Shown: piece after piece, positions 37,647-47,500 of the stretch
Numbering within the stretch: position 1 is the stretch's first letter
How the letters are laid out: every line of letters begins with the position of its first letter
DNA from: an uncultured Bacteroidales bacterium
Lineage (GTDB): Bacteria > Bacteroidota > Bacteroidia > Bacteroidales > P3
NCBI GenBank assembly: GCA_944321735.1
Contig: CALUMK010000006.1
Span: forward strand, 1-64,000
Reading direction: 5' to 3'
Length of the DNA: 64,000 nucleotides
The notes under the pieces: generated by a model
What the model saw: the letters and a program-made list of their open reading frames with translations, nothing else
Database searches by the model: none
What the model was told of the DNA's origin: nothing
Made by a program: the position numbers and the translations under genes

Positions 37647-37699
37647 GGCAACCCTCCTTCGAAATTCTGCCAAACGAGGCTTTTCCTCGTCGGGTTGCC
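37647..37699 (-). other. Structured 5' leader of the TonB receptor gene
   Basis: On the minus strand, ggcaaccc (37699-37692) pairs perfectly with gggttgcc (37654-37647), enclosing an inner hairpin acgagg / cctcgt with an aaaag loop. It lies between the -7 box at 37714-37721 and the start at 37627, so it would be in the mRNA leader. It matches no riboswitch class I can recognise. Confidence 0.6.
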
Positions 37700-37713
37700 A
37701 AGCGATTTGGGCG

Positions 37714-37721
37714 CAAAAGTA
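37714..37721 (-). promoter_or_regulatory. -7 promoter box of the TonB receptor operon
   Basis: TACTTTTG on the minus strand fits TAnnTTTG and gives a transcription start about 80 nt before the start codon, just ahead of the structured leader. Confidence 0.55.
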
Positions 37722-37883
37722 GAGAAAAAATGTTTAAATTCCGTTAAGGCATAAAGACCAATGCCGCAAAGTTCGTATCTTCGCGAGTCAAAAGGCGTGC
37801 CGGCATCCGGGAATCGGGATGCTGGCATGACTCGCCCAATCCTGATTCCGCAAGGCGACAAGCCTCCATAGAACCCATATATC

Positions 37884-38786
37884 ATGTTGATACGTATTGC
37901 CAAAAGCAATCTGGTATTCCAATACCTGCTGGTCTTTGTCGTTTCCTTGCTCTTGGCCGGGAAAGCGTTTGCATCCAAAGGATTCTTAGATGGGAATACT
38001 TGGCTTGCCTGGTTTCTTCATCTGGCATGGGCCTTGGCGATAGGATGGATTGCTGCCAAGCACCGCCTGACGCGAAATCCAGGCTTGCTGGCACTGATTT
38101 TCCTCTGCTTGGATGTGGCACACGCCGGCATGGATTATTCGTCCCGGATATGGGTTTACCCGCTCTTTATCATTTCATTCCATTACGGCCTTTCCATCTA
38201 CGGCAAGGAGAAGCCCTACCCTGCCATTTTCAATTCGGCCTTTTTCTGGAGTGCCTCCACCGTATTCTGTCCGGAACTGCTTTTCAGCCTTCCCTGTTTC
38301 TTCATCATCCTGCTCTCCTATTCGGCTACCAGCTGGAGAGAACTGGGAAGCGCCCTGCTCGGCATAGGTGTTCCTTATTGGTTAGCGGGCACTTACGATT
38401 TCTTGTGGCAAGATGATTTGCTGGTTCGTATCTGGGACAAGGCTTTGATTTTCGGTATTCCCGGATTTTCGCCGGATATCCTGCTCCCGGGGCTGTTGGG
38501 GCTGTTCTGTTCGGTGATTTCTTTTCTGGCGATGCTCTCGCTGAAGAAGAATTTGCAGGATTTGGACATGGCCGAGCGGCACCGGGCTTCTGCGCTGACG
38601 GCTCTGTTCCTCTATTTCTGCGTGTTCACGGTAGCGACCCGGATTCATCCCGACACGATATTCCCTCTCTTCATTCCTTCGGCTTTCTTCTGCACAAAAT
38701 TCTTAATCAACTTGAAAAGGGAATCTGCCAAAGACATGATTCTCTTGGCCATCATCGTGTTGAGCCTGCTGGCTTGCTATTTCTGA
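37884..38786 (+). CDS. Polytopic membrane protein, possibly DUF6427-like
   Basis: 300 residues, very hydrophobic with about eight to nine predicted transmembrane helices (FQYLLVFVVSLLLAG, WLAWFLHLAWALAIGWI, VYPLFIISFHYGLSIYG, LLFSLPCFFIILLSYS, ILLPGLLGLFCSVISFLAML, and a final AKDMILLAIIVLSLLACYF). The layout and the short conserved loops recall the uncharacterised DUF6427 family of Bacteroidota, but I cannot confirm this. No catalytic motif is visible. It stands alone between the TonB operon (divergent) and the RNase P RNA gene. Confidence 0.6.
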   Translation: MLIRIAKSNLVFQYLLVFVVSLLLAGKAFASKGFLDGNTWLAWFLHLAWALAIGWIAAKHRLTRNPGLLALIFLCLDVAHAGMDYSSRIWVYPLFIISFHYGLSIYGKEKPYPAIFNSAFFWSASTVFCPELLFSLPCFFIILLSYSATSWRELGSALLGIGVPYWLAGTYDFLWQDDLLVRIWDKALIFGIPGFSPDILLPGLLGLFCSVISFLAMLSLKKNLQDLDMAERHRASALTALFLYFCVFTVATRIHPDTIFPLFIPSAFFCTKFLINLKRESAKDMILLAIIVLSLLACYF

Positions 38787-38932
38787 TTTCCGCCTCATTT
38801 CCCCACTCTACGACCGCGACAGCATCATGTACAATCCATGCGAAGCCGCTCGCGTCCCATCTACGACTGTATATAAAAATGATTTAGGGCAAGCAGATAC
38901 GAGGCGTCGAGCCGCCTTAACACGGAAAAAAA

Positions 38933-39059
38933 TTAAACTTGCTTTATATCAGATGGATACGAGGCGACGGCTTGATGCAGGGCGAAGGAGCGTACTTAGG
39001 TACGTGACCGAGCCATGCGAAAGCCGCAACGAAGTAGACATCGATATAAACAAGTTTAA
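38933..39059 (-). repeat. Palindromic intergenic repeat, copy C
   Basis: Bounded by ttaaacttgctttatatc (38933-38950) and gatataaacaagtttaa (39043-39059), which pair with one bulge. The core carries the family signature, seen on this strand as GTACTTAGGTACGTGACCGAG-like sequence around 38991-39012. It sits directly after the 3' end of the RNase P RNA. A partial duplicate of its inner arm (gatacgaggcg) lies just outside at 38897-38907. Bases 38787-38896 hold nothing recognisable. Confidence 0.82.
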
Positions 39060-39065
39060 AAAAAA

Positions 39066-39406
39066 GGATGACCCTATAAGCCGGGTTCTGTACCATCAAC
39101 CATGGCGGCTGTCATTTATCTCGGCAGCCCGTCACCGGACTGCTCTATCGATCTACCCCCCGTCTTCGGCCGAGCCCACCTTGACATACGGTATATTTGA
39201 TCTTTCAACCCATAAGGTTTACCCCGGAGAAATGTCACCACTCCCCGCGTGAGCTCTTACCTCACGTTTTCACCCTTACCGGAAAACCGGCGGTTATTTT
39301 CTGCGGCACTAGCTGTCAGCCTCGCGGCTGCCTTCCTGTTAGGAAGTATGGCGGCTCAGTGTTGCCCGGACTTTCCTCTGCTATGCAGCGACAGCCCAGG
39401 TCATCC
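39066..39406 (-). ncRNA. rnpB: RNase P RNA (class A)
   Basis: About 341 nt on the minus strand. The 5' part contains the highly conserved GAGGAAAGTCCGGGC (around 39382-39368) right after the P1 arm ggatgacc, and the 3' part ends ccggcttatagggtcatcc, with ggatgacc / ggtcatcc forming P1. Intermediate segments include the P4-partner region with the conserved acagaa turn near the 3' end. The RNA is the catalytic subunit that removes 5' leaders from tRNA precursors. The ends are set by P1 pairing and may shift by a few bases. It is flanked on both sides by copies of one palindromic repeat family. Confidence 0.95.
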
Positions 39407-39407
39407 T

Positions 39408-39536
39408 TTTAAAGTTAAAATAAACAGGCATCTGCGGCGTTGCCTGCGGGTCTCGGCCTCGGTCACGTACAAAAGTACGCTCCCGTCGTCCTCGCCCTTG
39501 GCGGCCTTGCATCTGCCCATTTATTTTAACTTTAAA
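39408..39536 (+). repeat. Palindromic intergenic repeat, copy B
   Basis: Bounded by tttaaagttaaaataaa (39408-39424) and its perfect complement tttattttaactttaaa (39520-39536). Inside are ggcatctgcggcg and the matching tgcatctgcc arm, and the core tcggtcacgtac, aaaa, gtacgctcc. It separates the RNase P 5' end from the 3' end of htpG. The loop of this copy happens to create TACTTTTG on the minus strand (39470-39477), a possible but unproven rnpB promoter box. Confidence 0.85.
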
Positions 39537-39618
39537 CCAGTCTCATCCAAACGGGCATCTGCGGCGTTTCGCTTCCTCGGCAATGCCCGAAAGTCTGCGA
39601 AAATACGAATTTTCCCGC

Positions 39619-41670
39619 TTATTTAATCAAGTCCACGCTGCGTTTGAGGAACTTGTGCAGGGCTTCGCCTTTCAATAATCCGTTGCTCAACAAAGCCAGG
39701 TCGATAAGCTGCCCTACCACCTTGTTGTCGACACCGTACTGGCCCAGCAAGTCGCGTTCCTTCTTGCCGAGGTCGGCCAGCTGGCGATCCAAATCGGCAA
39801 TGCGGTCCTTGTCCGAAGCCGGGACATCCTCCGGCTTGACATCCTTGTTCAAAGCGTTGATATCATCCTTCTGCTTCTGCAAATCCGCCTTCTGCTGCAT
39901 TAAAGGCTGCATCTCTCCGCCCAAAGCCTCTTTTTCGGAAGCCAGCAGCTCCTTGACCAAGCGATGGTCGGTATTGACCACCAAGTTGAACTGGTCGCCC
40001 ATCTTGCCGTAGAAGCCCATTTCGGGATTGATTTCGGCCATATCCTTCATACGACGCATGAATTCCGAACGGGTAATCAGCACCGGATCCGCCTCTTCAC
40101 CCAAGGATTCGAACGAAACCATGTACATCCCACCCTCCTTGGGCAGCTGGGAATTGAAAATGCCCCGCAAATCGTCCTGTTCCTGCGCCGTCAAGCTCAC
40201 CGTCTTGGCCTCTTCCTTGGGAATCAGCTTGTCGATCACATCCGAATCCACCCTTGTGAAGCGGAAATCCGGGTTCTTCTGCTCCATGAAGTTGACGAAA
40301 GGCGTGTCGAAAACCCCGTCCATGACCAAGACATCGTAGCCCTTGGCCTTGGCCGCCTGGATGTAGCTGTATTCGCTGTCCACCTTGGAAGCATACAGGA
40401 AGACCAGCTTCTTGTCCTTGTCGGTCTGCAAGTCGGTAATCACCTTCTTGTATTCGTCCAAACTGAAATACTTGCCGTCGGTGTTCTTGAACAAGTAGAA
40501 CTCCATGGCCCTTTCGGCAAATTTCTCATCGGTGAGGATGCCGTACTGGACAAAAATCTTCAAATCGTCCCATTTGCTTTCAAAATCGGAACGCTTGTTC
40601 TTGAACAAGTCCACCAAGCTGTCGGCCACCTTCTTGGTGATATGATTCGAAATCTTCTTCACGTTGCGGTCGCTCTGCAAGTAGGAACGCGACACGTTCA
40701 ACGGGATGTCCGGCGAATCGATGACCCCGTGCAGCAAGGTCAGGTATTCCGGCACGATACCTTCCACCGTATCGGTCACATACACCTGGTTGCAGTAAAG
40801 CTGGATCTTGTTCTTCTGCAATTCCAGACGGGAAGAAATCTTGGGGAAATACAGAATCCCCGTCAGCGTGAACGGATAATCCACGTTCAAGTGGATATGG
40901 AACAAGGGGTCGGGCGCTGCCGGATACAAATCATGGTAGAAACTCAAGTAGTCTTCTTCCTTCAATTCGCTCGGCTTGCGCGTCCAAGCAGGATGCGTAT
41001 CGTTGATAATCAAATCCTTGTCGGTATCCACATATTTGCCGTCCTTCCATTCCTTTTCCTTGCCGCAGACGATTTCCACCGGCAGGAAACGGCAATATTT
41101 CTTCAGCAGGTACTGGATCTTTTCTTCACCGGCAAATTCCTCGTCCTCCTTGGTCAGATGCAGCACCACATCCGTTCCCCTCTCGGCCTTGTCGCATTCC
41201 TCCATCTCGAAATCCGTCGTGCCTTCGCAGCTCCAATGCACCGCCTTGGCCCCTTCCTGGTAGGAACGGCTGAAGATTTCCACCTTGCTGCTGACCATGA
41301 AAGCCGAGTAGAAACCTAAGCCGAAATGCCCGATAATGGCATTGCCGGCATCCTTGTACTTCTTCAGGAACTCTTCCGCGCCCGAGAACGCAATCTGGTT
41401 GATGTATTTTTCCACTTCTTCGGCCGTCATCCCGATACCTTGGTCGCTGATGGTCAAAGTACCTGCCTTTTTGTCAGCCTTGACCGTGACCCGCAAGCCC
41501 TCGGTGCTGCCCTTGAACACGCCCGACGAAGCCAGCGTCTTCAGCTTCTGCGTGGCATCCACGGCATTGGAAACCAGTTCGCGTAAGAATATCTCATGAT
41601 CCGAATAGAGGAACTTTTTGATAATGGGGAACAAATCCTGCGTCGAAACGCCAATCTTGCCTTTTGTCAT
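39619..41670 (-). CDS. htpG: Molecular chaperone HtpG (Hsp90)
   Basis: 683 residues. The N-terminal GHKL ATPase domain has FLRELVSNAVDA, the DQGIGMT ATP-lid motif (about 75-85), and GHFGLGFYSAFMVS. The middle domain carries LNVSRSYLQSDRNVKKI with the catalytic-loop Arg, and the C-terminal dimerisation domain occupies about residues 530-683. It includes a charged coiled stretch near 590-650 (ALGGEMQPLMQQKADLQKQK). It is an ATP-dependent chaperone, normally stress-induced. The promoter was not identified in the 314-bp upstream gap. A palindromic repeat lies between its stop and rnpB. Confidence 0.96.
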   Translation of the reverse strand: MTKGKIGVSTQDLFPIIKKFLYSDHEIFLRELVSNAVDATQKLKTLASSGVFKGSTEGLRVTVKADKKAGTLTISDQGIGMTAEEVEKYINQIAFSGAEEFLKKYKDAGNAIIGHFGLGFYSAFMVSSKVEIFSRSYQEGAKAVHWSCEGTTDFEMEECDKAERGTDVVLHLTKEDEEFAGEEKIQYLLKKYCRFLPVEIVCGKEKEWKDGKYVDTDKDLIINDTHPAWTRKPSELKEEDYLSFYHDLYPAAPDPLFHIHLNVDYPFTLTGILYFPKISSRLELQKNKIQLYCNQVYVTDTVEGIVPEYLTLLHGVIDSPDIPLNVSRSYLQSDRNVKKISNHITKKVADSLVDLFKNKRSDFESKWDDLKIFVQYGILTDEKFAERAMEFYLFKNTDGKYFSLDEYKKVITDLQTDKDKKLVFLYASKVDSEYSYIQAAKAKGYDVLVMDGVFDTPFVNFMEQKNPDFRFTRVDSDVIDKLIPKEEAKTVSLTAQEQDDLRGIFNSQLPKEGGMYMVSFESLGEEADPVLITRSEFMRRMKDMAEINPEMGFYGKMGDQFNLVVNTDHRLVKELLASEKEALGGEMQPLMQQKADLQKQKDDINALNKDVKPEDVPASDKDRIADLDRQLADLGKKERDLLGQYGVDNKVVGQLIDLALLSNGLLKGEALHKFLKRSVDLIK

Positions 41671-41890
41671 AATTTTTCTCCTTTTTGTTTCCGGGAAATG
41701 ATGGGAGCGAACCCATCGGAGGGAATCGCGGCAGTCCGTGTTTCCGGCAACGGTCCGCGGGCTTCAAGCTACTCACCCTCTTTTCCGGAAAATTTCCGAA
41801 CGCATCCTCCACCCAATTACGTGCCAAAGACAGAAGTATGACAAATTTGCAGAAAAGCGCCATTTTCGCAATCGAGAACGAACCCGACGA

Positions 41891-41908
41891 GTCTAATGAC
41901 CGATTGGG
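41891..41908 (-). repeat. Solo copy of the 5742-5938 foldback end motif
   Basis: gtctaatgaccgattggg is the reverse complement of most of the 22-bp end repeat at 5742, with one base missing in the run of T. No partner arm is found nearby. Confidence 0.7.
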
Positions 41909-41957
41909 ATAGAAGCAGAAGGTTGCCATTCAGGCAAAGGATGATTATATTTGCCCG

Positions 41958-41965
41958 TATTTTTG
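41958..41965 (+). promoter_or_regulatory. -7 promoter box of the DUF4190 gene
   Basis: TATTTTTG fits TAnnTTTG and lies 19 bp before the ATG at 41985, leaving a short leader. A second match, TATATTTG, lies at 41946-41953. Confidence 0.5.
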
Positions 41966-41984
41966 ATGTTCAAGAAACAAGCTT

Positions 41985-42269
41985 ATGGAAATAAACAACG
42001 CGCCAAGACCTATCATTGTTCGAGAAAGGCCTCAAACCAACGGCATGGGCATAGCCGGTTTTATCATGTCCCTCATCACGCTGTTTTTCGGATGGATTCC
42101 CGTTTTCGGCTGGGTGCTTGCGGGGCTATCCTTCCTGTTCTCTCTCATCGGTGCCTTCAAGAAGCCTCGCGGGCTTGCCATCGCCGGGCTTATCCTGTCC
42201 ATTGTCGGCGTGGTATTCATCGTGTTTCTCTACGCCTTGATTGCAGCGCTGGCAGCCGATGAGCTTTGA
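41985..42269 (+). CDS. Small DUF4190-like membrane protein
   Basis: 94 residues with a polar N-terminus (about 1-20) and two hydrophobic blocks: MGIAGFIMSLITLFFGWIPV running on through GWVLAGLSFLFSLIGAF, then GLAIAGLILSIVGVVFIVFL. The repeated GxAGxIxS pattern is typical of DUF4190 proteins. The role is unknown. It converges with the AraC-type regulator gene, the stops being 11 bp apart. Confidence 0.75.
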   Translation: MEINNAPRPIIVRERPQTNGMGIAGFIMSLITLFFGWIPVFGWVLAGLSFLFSLIGAFKKPRGLAIAGLILSIVGVVFIVFLYALIAALAADEL

Positions 42270-42280
42270 TTCCCGGCATG

Positions 42281-44182
42281 TCACGCCGTCTCGGCAGCCT
42301 TGTTCTTGGCTATCTTCCAGTATTCGGAAGGAGGCATGCCTACAATGCGCTTGAACTGCCTGAGCAAGGTGACCCGGTTGCTGAAACCGGCCTGCATGGC
42401 CAAATAATCCATCGTGTAGGTCGCATTGGCGGGATCTTCCATCAGAAGGCAAGCCCGGCGGACACGGTATTCGTTGAGCAAGGTGCTGAAGGATTTGCCC
42501 AAATGATGGTTCACCACGTAAGAGAGGTACGAACTGTTGGTACCCAGCTGCTTGGCCGCTTTCTCTATCGTGAAATCGGGCTGCAGCCAGCATTCCTCTT
42601 TTTCCAAAAGCTGCAGTATGCCCGCTATCAATTGCCGGATCCGGGTTTGGTCCAAGCGCGAATCCTGTTCCATGTTCGGAATCTTATCCGAATGAGAAAC
42701 TTTCCCTGAATGCGGAGTTTCCGGCTGCAATCCGGCTGTTTCCGAATGCGGGGCTTTTGGATGTTCATAGGCAGCCTTGAGAGACTCCTGTGTCTGAGAC
42801 GGAAAGCTTGCCGTTTGACCGGAGGGGATAGCCCCGGCTTCTTTAGCCGGATCCGCCTCGTCCGGAATTCCGCTTTCTTCGGAAACCGGCAACGTGCCAT
42901 GGCCGATATTTGCATCAAGCGGCATCAAAACATCTTCTGTTGGCAAATCCAACCCGGAGGCAAGGGCTTTCCAGCGTTCGGTCTGCGCTTGCGAAAGGTC
43001 TAACAATTGCTTGGTCTTCTCGTACAGGAGACGGTTTGTCCTCTCCTTTTTCCGTTTGCTTTGATAGAGCAGAAATAGTAGTGCGGATACCAAGAGAAAG
43101 AGCAAGGCCGAACCAATTGCAAGCAATCGCTGCTTTTTGATAATCTGGTCTTTATACAGAACTTCGTATTGGATTTGCATCATCTTCCGGGCTTGGGCAC
43201 GTTGCAAGATAACGTAGTCCAAGTTCTCGTGGCGTTCGGCTTGCGCCAGGCTGTCGCTGTAACGGGACAGTTCCATGAAGGATTCCATCTTGTCATAATA
43301 TGCCTGATGCCGCCCTAAGCGTTTGTAGATTTCGGCTTCCTGGCGGTAGATTCGCTTCAAAGACGGAATCCTTTCTTTTGCCAAATTGGCTTCCAAGGCT
43401 TTGTCATAATACCACAAGGCGGAATCGTAACGTTGCAGCCGGGCGTTCATCAAGGCGATATCCTCATAGACGGCGGCCAGAAAAGCCGTGGTGTCGGCAA
43501 AGCAATCGGCATAAGCGGCTTCGTTCCGGGCATGAATCAAGGCTTGGCGGTACTTTCCCCGCTTCATATCCAAGAACATCCCGGCTCGCTCTAGGCTAAA
43601 CTGCACGGTAGGAATGGTGTCGTATGGCTTCCGGAACATGGCCTTGGCGCACTGCCTCACTTTGGCGGTATCCCCCATCCCCATGGCGCAGGTCAGCATC
43701 GTATTCAGATCCAAGGCCGCGCTTAGATAATCCCCGGCCTTCTCCAATTGCGAATACCGCCCCCAGTTCATCTCCCAGGCACGGGAAAAGTCCATGGCAT
43801 CGGCATAAATCCCGGCAATGTTCCCGTTGACATAGGGATCTTCTATATGGTAATCCAGTGCCATTTCCAAGGCATCCAGGAAATACGACAAGGCTTGGTC
43901 GGGCGCATTCTGCTGATAGGCATAGACCCCTAAGCGCAGCACTTGATTTATCCAGCGGGCTGCATCCTGCGAATCCTGCACCGCGTAACGCATCCGCCAG
44001 ATCTCCAAGAAGTCCTGCATCGTGGAATCCTTTTGCTCCGGAAGCCAGCTATCCGGATTTTCAATAAGCAGGCTATAAGGCGGGGCTTCAGACGGGGATC
44101 CGGTAGCCGGTTCGGGCTTCGGCTGGCATGCCGCAAGGGAAAGGAATATCGGAATAGCTAGGAGGAAGTATGCTTTTCTCAT
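42281..44182 (-). CDS. TPR-transmembrane-AraC regulator with a lipoprotein-like N-terminus
   Basis: 633 residues from the ATG at 44182, preferred because it gives a lipobox (LSLAAC, Cys19); the frame stays open to 44284 without a signal. Residues about 60-335 are TPR-like helices (AYQQNAPDQALSYFLDALEMAL, YDSALWYYDKALEANL). A transmembrane helix lies at about 345-370 (LLAIGSALLFLLVSALLFLLY), then a coiled, Ser/Glu/Pro-rich linker, and a C-terminal AraC-type double helix-turn-helix at about 530-630 (FTIEKAAKQLGTNSSYLSYV, MDYLAMQAGFSNRVTLLRQF). It is probably a one-component regulator reading an envelope or cytoplasmic signal through the TPR part. Target genes are unknown; the divergent 44584 gene is a candidate. 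Confidence 0.82.
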   Translation of the reverse strand: MRKAYFLLAIPIFLSLAACQPKPEPATGSPSEAPPYSLLIENPDSWLPEQKDSTMQDFLEIWRMRYAVQDSQDAARWINQVLRLGVYAYQQNAPDQALSYFLDALEMALDYHIEDPYVNGNIAGIYADAMDFSRAWEMNWGRYSQLEKAGDYLSAALDLNTMLTCAMGMGDTAKVRQCAKAMFRKPYDTIPTVQFSLERAGMFLDMKRGKYRQALIHARNEAAYADCFADTTAFLAAVYEDIALMNARLQRYDSALWYYDKALEANLAKERIPSLKRIYRQEAEIYKRLGRHQAYYDKMESFMELSRYSDSLAQAERHENLDYVILQRAQARKMMQIQYEVLYKDQIIKKQRLLAIGSALLFLLVSALLFLLYQSKRKKERTNRLLYEKTKQLLDLSQAQTERWKALASGLDLPTEDVLMPLDANIGHGTLPVSEESGIPDEADPAKEAGAIPSGQTASFPSQTQESLKAAYEHPKAPHSETAGLQPETPHSGKVSHSDKIPNMEQDSRLDQTRIRQLIAGILQLLEKEECWLQPDFTIEKAAKQLGTNSSYLSYVVNHHLGKSFSTLLNEYRVRRACLLMEDPANATYTMDYLAMQAGFSNRVTLLRQFKRIVGMPPSEYWKIAKNKAAETA

Positions 44183-44428
44183 TAGTTCTGGCCGTATGCT
44201 GTGGGTTGTTCCTGCCGGAACGGCTTGCGAAGATAAGAAAAAGCGAGGCATTCTGCGTCCGAACACATGCCAAGGCGGATACAATAGCTAAAATGAAGGA
44301 TGCGGAGGATTTGGCGTTTTCCATGTCTTTTTGTTGTCATTCAAGTCTTTTGCAGTCTATCGGGATACATTTCGGGAAATGTTGCCATCCGGAGGGCTTT
44401 TGATGCGGCTTCTTGCGGCAAGGCTGGC

Positions 44429-44436
44429 TATTTTTG
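44429..44436 (+). promoter_or_regulatory. -7 promoter box of the 1380-aa secreted protein gene
   Basis: TATTTTTG matches TAnnTTTG about 148 bp before the ATG at 44584, giving a long leader that includes the solo repeat. Confidence 0.45.
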
Positions 44437-44497
44437 TACGTAGCTGAAAAGAAGCCGTTGGTTGAGGATGCGCCGGACTTGACGGCAACAGGCTCTG

Positions 44498-44517
44498 ACC
44501 CAAATCGGTCATCAGAC
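44498..44517 (+). repeat. Solo copy of the foldback end motif
   Basis: acccaaatcggtcatcagac differs by one base from the end repeat of the 5742-5938 foldback. It has no inverted partner nearby and lies 66 bp before the start codon at 44584. Confidence 0.75.
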
Positions 44518-44583
44518 TTTGGAGCTAACATTTTGACGAACTATAGCAAACCCACTATTTTTTAACAACAAAAACTTTTTATC

Positions 44584-47500
44584 ATGAAAAACTCTATTAA
44601 AAATTGGGCAGCCGCTCTTTTATGGCTTGCCGCAAGCGCTTTGCCTCTCTATGCGCAGGACGTATCCACGGACACCCTCTCGGAAGAACCGCTTCCGCTA
44701 CCTTTTGTGGAATATTTTGACAGCGAGGAATCTTTGGCTAATTGGACTATCCGGGACAGCGTGGGGAATATTGTGGAGGATGCGAGCGGATATATGCAGT
44801 GGCAAGACTCTCGCGGAGTTGGAGAGACGCCTTATCTGCACTATCAATCCTTGTATAGCGGAAAACAGGCATATCTGGTCTCCGCCCCTATGGATATAGC
44901 TATGGGAAAGGCTTATCTGAGTTTATTCATTACAGTCGGTTTTCAAGGCAATGGACAAATTCTGTATGGAAGCAGTTCTAATCCACAAGAGATGGAAATT
45001 TTACAAGAAATCGCTTATGAAAATTTAGAATTCAAGCATATCCTTTGTCAATTCGAAGCCTCCGGTGAACCTCTATATTTCGCTTTTTTAAACAACGGCA
45101 ATTTTATAATACCCTTTTTATCCATTGATGCCATTGAAATAGGCCAAGGCGAATATGAACCTCATCCGCGTTGCCAAATCTTGGAAATGGAGTTACCTGC
45201 TTCGGGCTATGATTTGGATTTGATTGATTTTTCGGTAACGATTGCCAATGAAGGCACCGCCCCGGCTTATGGCAAGGATATGACATTGCTATACAATGTA
45301 AACGAACAGGTGCATCGCTCCATTACATTGAATCAGGACACTATTCCAAGCAACGGCAGCAGCCTGATAGAACTGCTTGATATTGCCATGTTTCCCGGCC
45401 GGAATAAGATTTCCGTTCAATTGGAAGATGCAGATAGCATCTATTCCGGTATTGTTTACAACAATCAGCCTCTATATCCACCCCATCGAATCAATTTGGG
45501 AAGAGGGGAAATGTATGCCGGAAGCGAAGAGGCCGGGGGCTATGAATATGAACTCGGTTCTTTTGTAGGTGAAGACGATTTCCGACATTATCCTAAGGTG
45601 GAAGCTTCCGTTATCCAGAGCACAAGCCCTGTAGACTTCCCTTTTATTTCCATTCCATTTCATTTAGAGGAGGGAGTAGAGTATACAATCGGTTTTGAAT
45701 ACCAAGGAGGTTTCTATGCGGGCAGAATTGACTATGGCAATATTCAGTTGATTGTAGGCCAGCAAGGGCAGGATTATGAGACATGGAACACCCTTTGGCA
45801 TGACTCCGCCATTTATACGTTCAATTGGACAGAAAAGGAAGTTTCGTTTTCCGTAGCGGAATCCGGACTGTATTCTTTCGGTTTTTGGAATCATGGCCAT
45901 ATGATGTATATTCAAAATCCCAGAATTGAATTAGCCAATGATGAAAATGAATACGATATAGCCTTGACAGATACCTATGGGGGATACCTTCCTCTATCCG
46001 GGTGCGGTTTGGACCAGTTAGAAGTAACGGCCATGGTACAAAACCTCGGCAGCTCGGCAATACATGGTTTTGATGCCTATTATATATTGAATGAAACAGA
46101 TACCGTAAGGGAATATATCTATGCCGATATTGCACCGGATGCCACCGCAGAAATAGCCTTTAACGAATATGCGCTTTTGAACAAAGGCAAAAATACCGTA
46201 AGGGTCAATCTTGACATGTATAATGACAGGGATTATTCCAATAATATTTCTAAATTAACTGAACGGCATGTTATCTATAATCATCTCCCCTTGCAAACAC
46301 CGCACACCATAGATTTTACCAAAGAAGAAATGGGAATCAGCACAGCGGAATCCTATAGAGGATGGAGTCTCGCTCAATTGGCAAATGGAGAATGGGCAAT
46401 TGGTATGACAAACGTAATTTCTCTAATATCATCCACCTGTTTTGAATTACAAGCAGGAAAAACCTATTGCCTGAACTTTGAATATTGCGGTGGTTCTCTC
46501 TTTGCATCGGGACATACTTATATAATAGAACCCTATATTTCGCTATATTCTATTTCTGACGGCATTGAAAACGGCATAGAAATATGGAGCGAAAGCGACG
46601 TGTTAACGTATGACTACCAGAAACGGGAAGTTTATTTCAGCGTTGAAGAAGACGGCTTTTATGCTTTTTCTTTTGGGAAAAAAGATAATCCATTTCAGCA
46701 AATGGGGCGTCTATCATACAAAAATATCTCATTAACCGAAGTTTTAGAATATGACATCAGTACAGAATTGTTATCGGACATCCCTTGCCGTATGCCCATA
46801 GAACATGTCAATGGAAATCTTCCAATCTCTGTGTTGGTAGAAAACAATGGCCTATTGGAAGCAAACGCAAGGCTTGATATATTGCTGAACGATAAAACCG
46901 CCGGGACAGGTACCACAAACCTGCTTCCTGACGAAACAGGTGTCTTGGCTATTTCAGCAAAAAGTGAAAACATGGAAATCGGTGACACTGTCACCCTATT
47001 TATACAAGGCTCTATCGATGGACATGAAAACGAAGATATCAATCCCGGACATGAACTTTCAAGAACATTTACCATCAGCGATACAAGCATGTCCTATTAT
47101 TCGTCTCCTGTTTTAGGTGTCGGTTGGGGTTTTTACATTGCATCCTACGTCGTTAATGGGCCAAGAGGCATTGCCATGCCGTTCCGTTTCTCTCATCCAG
47201 ACACCGTAACATCCCTTAGCATAGGATGGAGTTCTCTCGAACAGTATCCTTTGCCGCAACTCCAATTGTCCGTTTATCCCTTTGATGCCGCAAACCAAAA
47301 GATTGCCGATATAGCCATATACCAACAAGACATAAGCCGTCCTAGGGATTCAGGATGGATGGTGTACGATATTCCCGATTTGCTGCTAAGCGGCGATGTC
47401 TTGATATGCATCATGCAAATGGATGCCAATATTATGGGAATAGCTGTGGATCGTACTTTGGAGGGGTATTATTACCGCTATACTTTGATGACCGATTCTT

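Larger units (their letters stand above)
41671..41984. other. Divergent intergenic region between htpG and a DUF4190 gene
   Basis: Contains a solo copy of the foldback end motif (gtctaatgaccgattggg, 41891-41908) and two TAnnTTTG words on the plus strand (TATATTTG 41946-41953 and TATTTTTG 41958-41965) just before the small membrane-protein gene. I see no CIRCE-like heat-shock operator or other gene. Confidence 0.55.
44183..44583. other. Divergent intergenic region with promoter and solo repeat
   Basis: 401 bp between the AraC-type regulator and the 1380-aa secreted protein. It holds a plus-strand -7 box at 44429-44436 and a solo foldback end motif at 44498-44517 in the predicted leader. No gene or known riboswitch is seen. 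Confidence 0.5.

Noticed and set aside
37628-37978. N-terminal extension of the TonB receptor
   Set aside because: It runs through the -7 box and structured leader, and the signal peptide begins at 37627.
39249-39626. Plus-strand frames across the RNase P region
   Set aside because: They cross the RNase P RNA and a palindromic repeat and have no start signal or domain.
39964-41319. 451-aa open frame on the plus strand
   Set aside because: Antisense to htpG, which is unmistakable.
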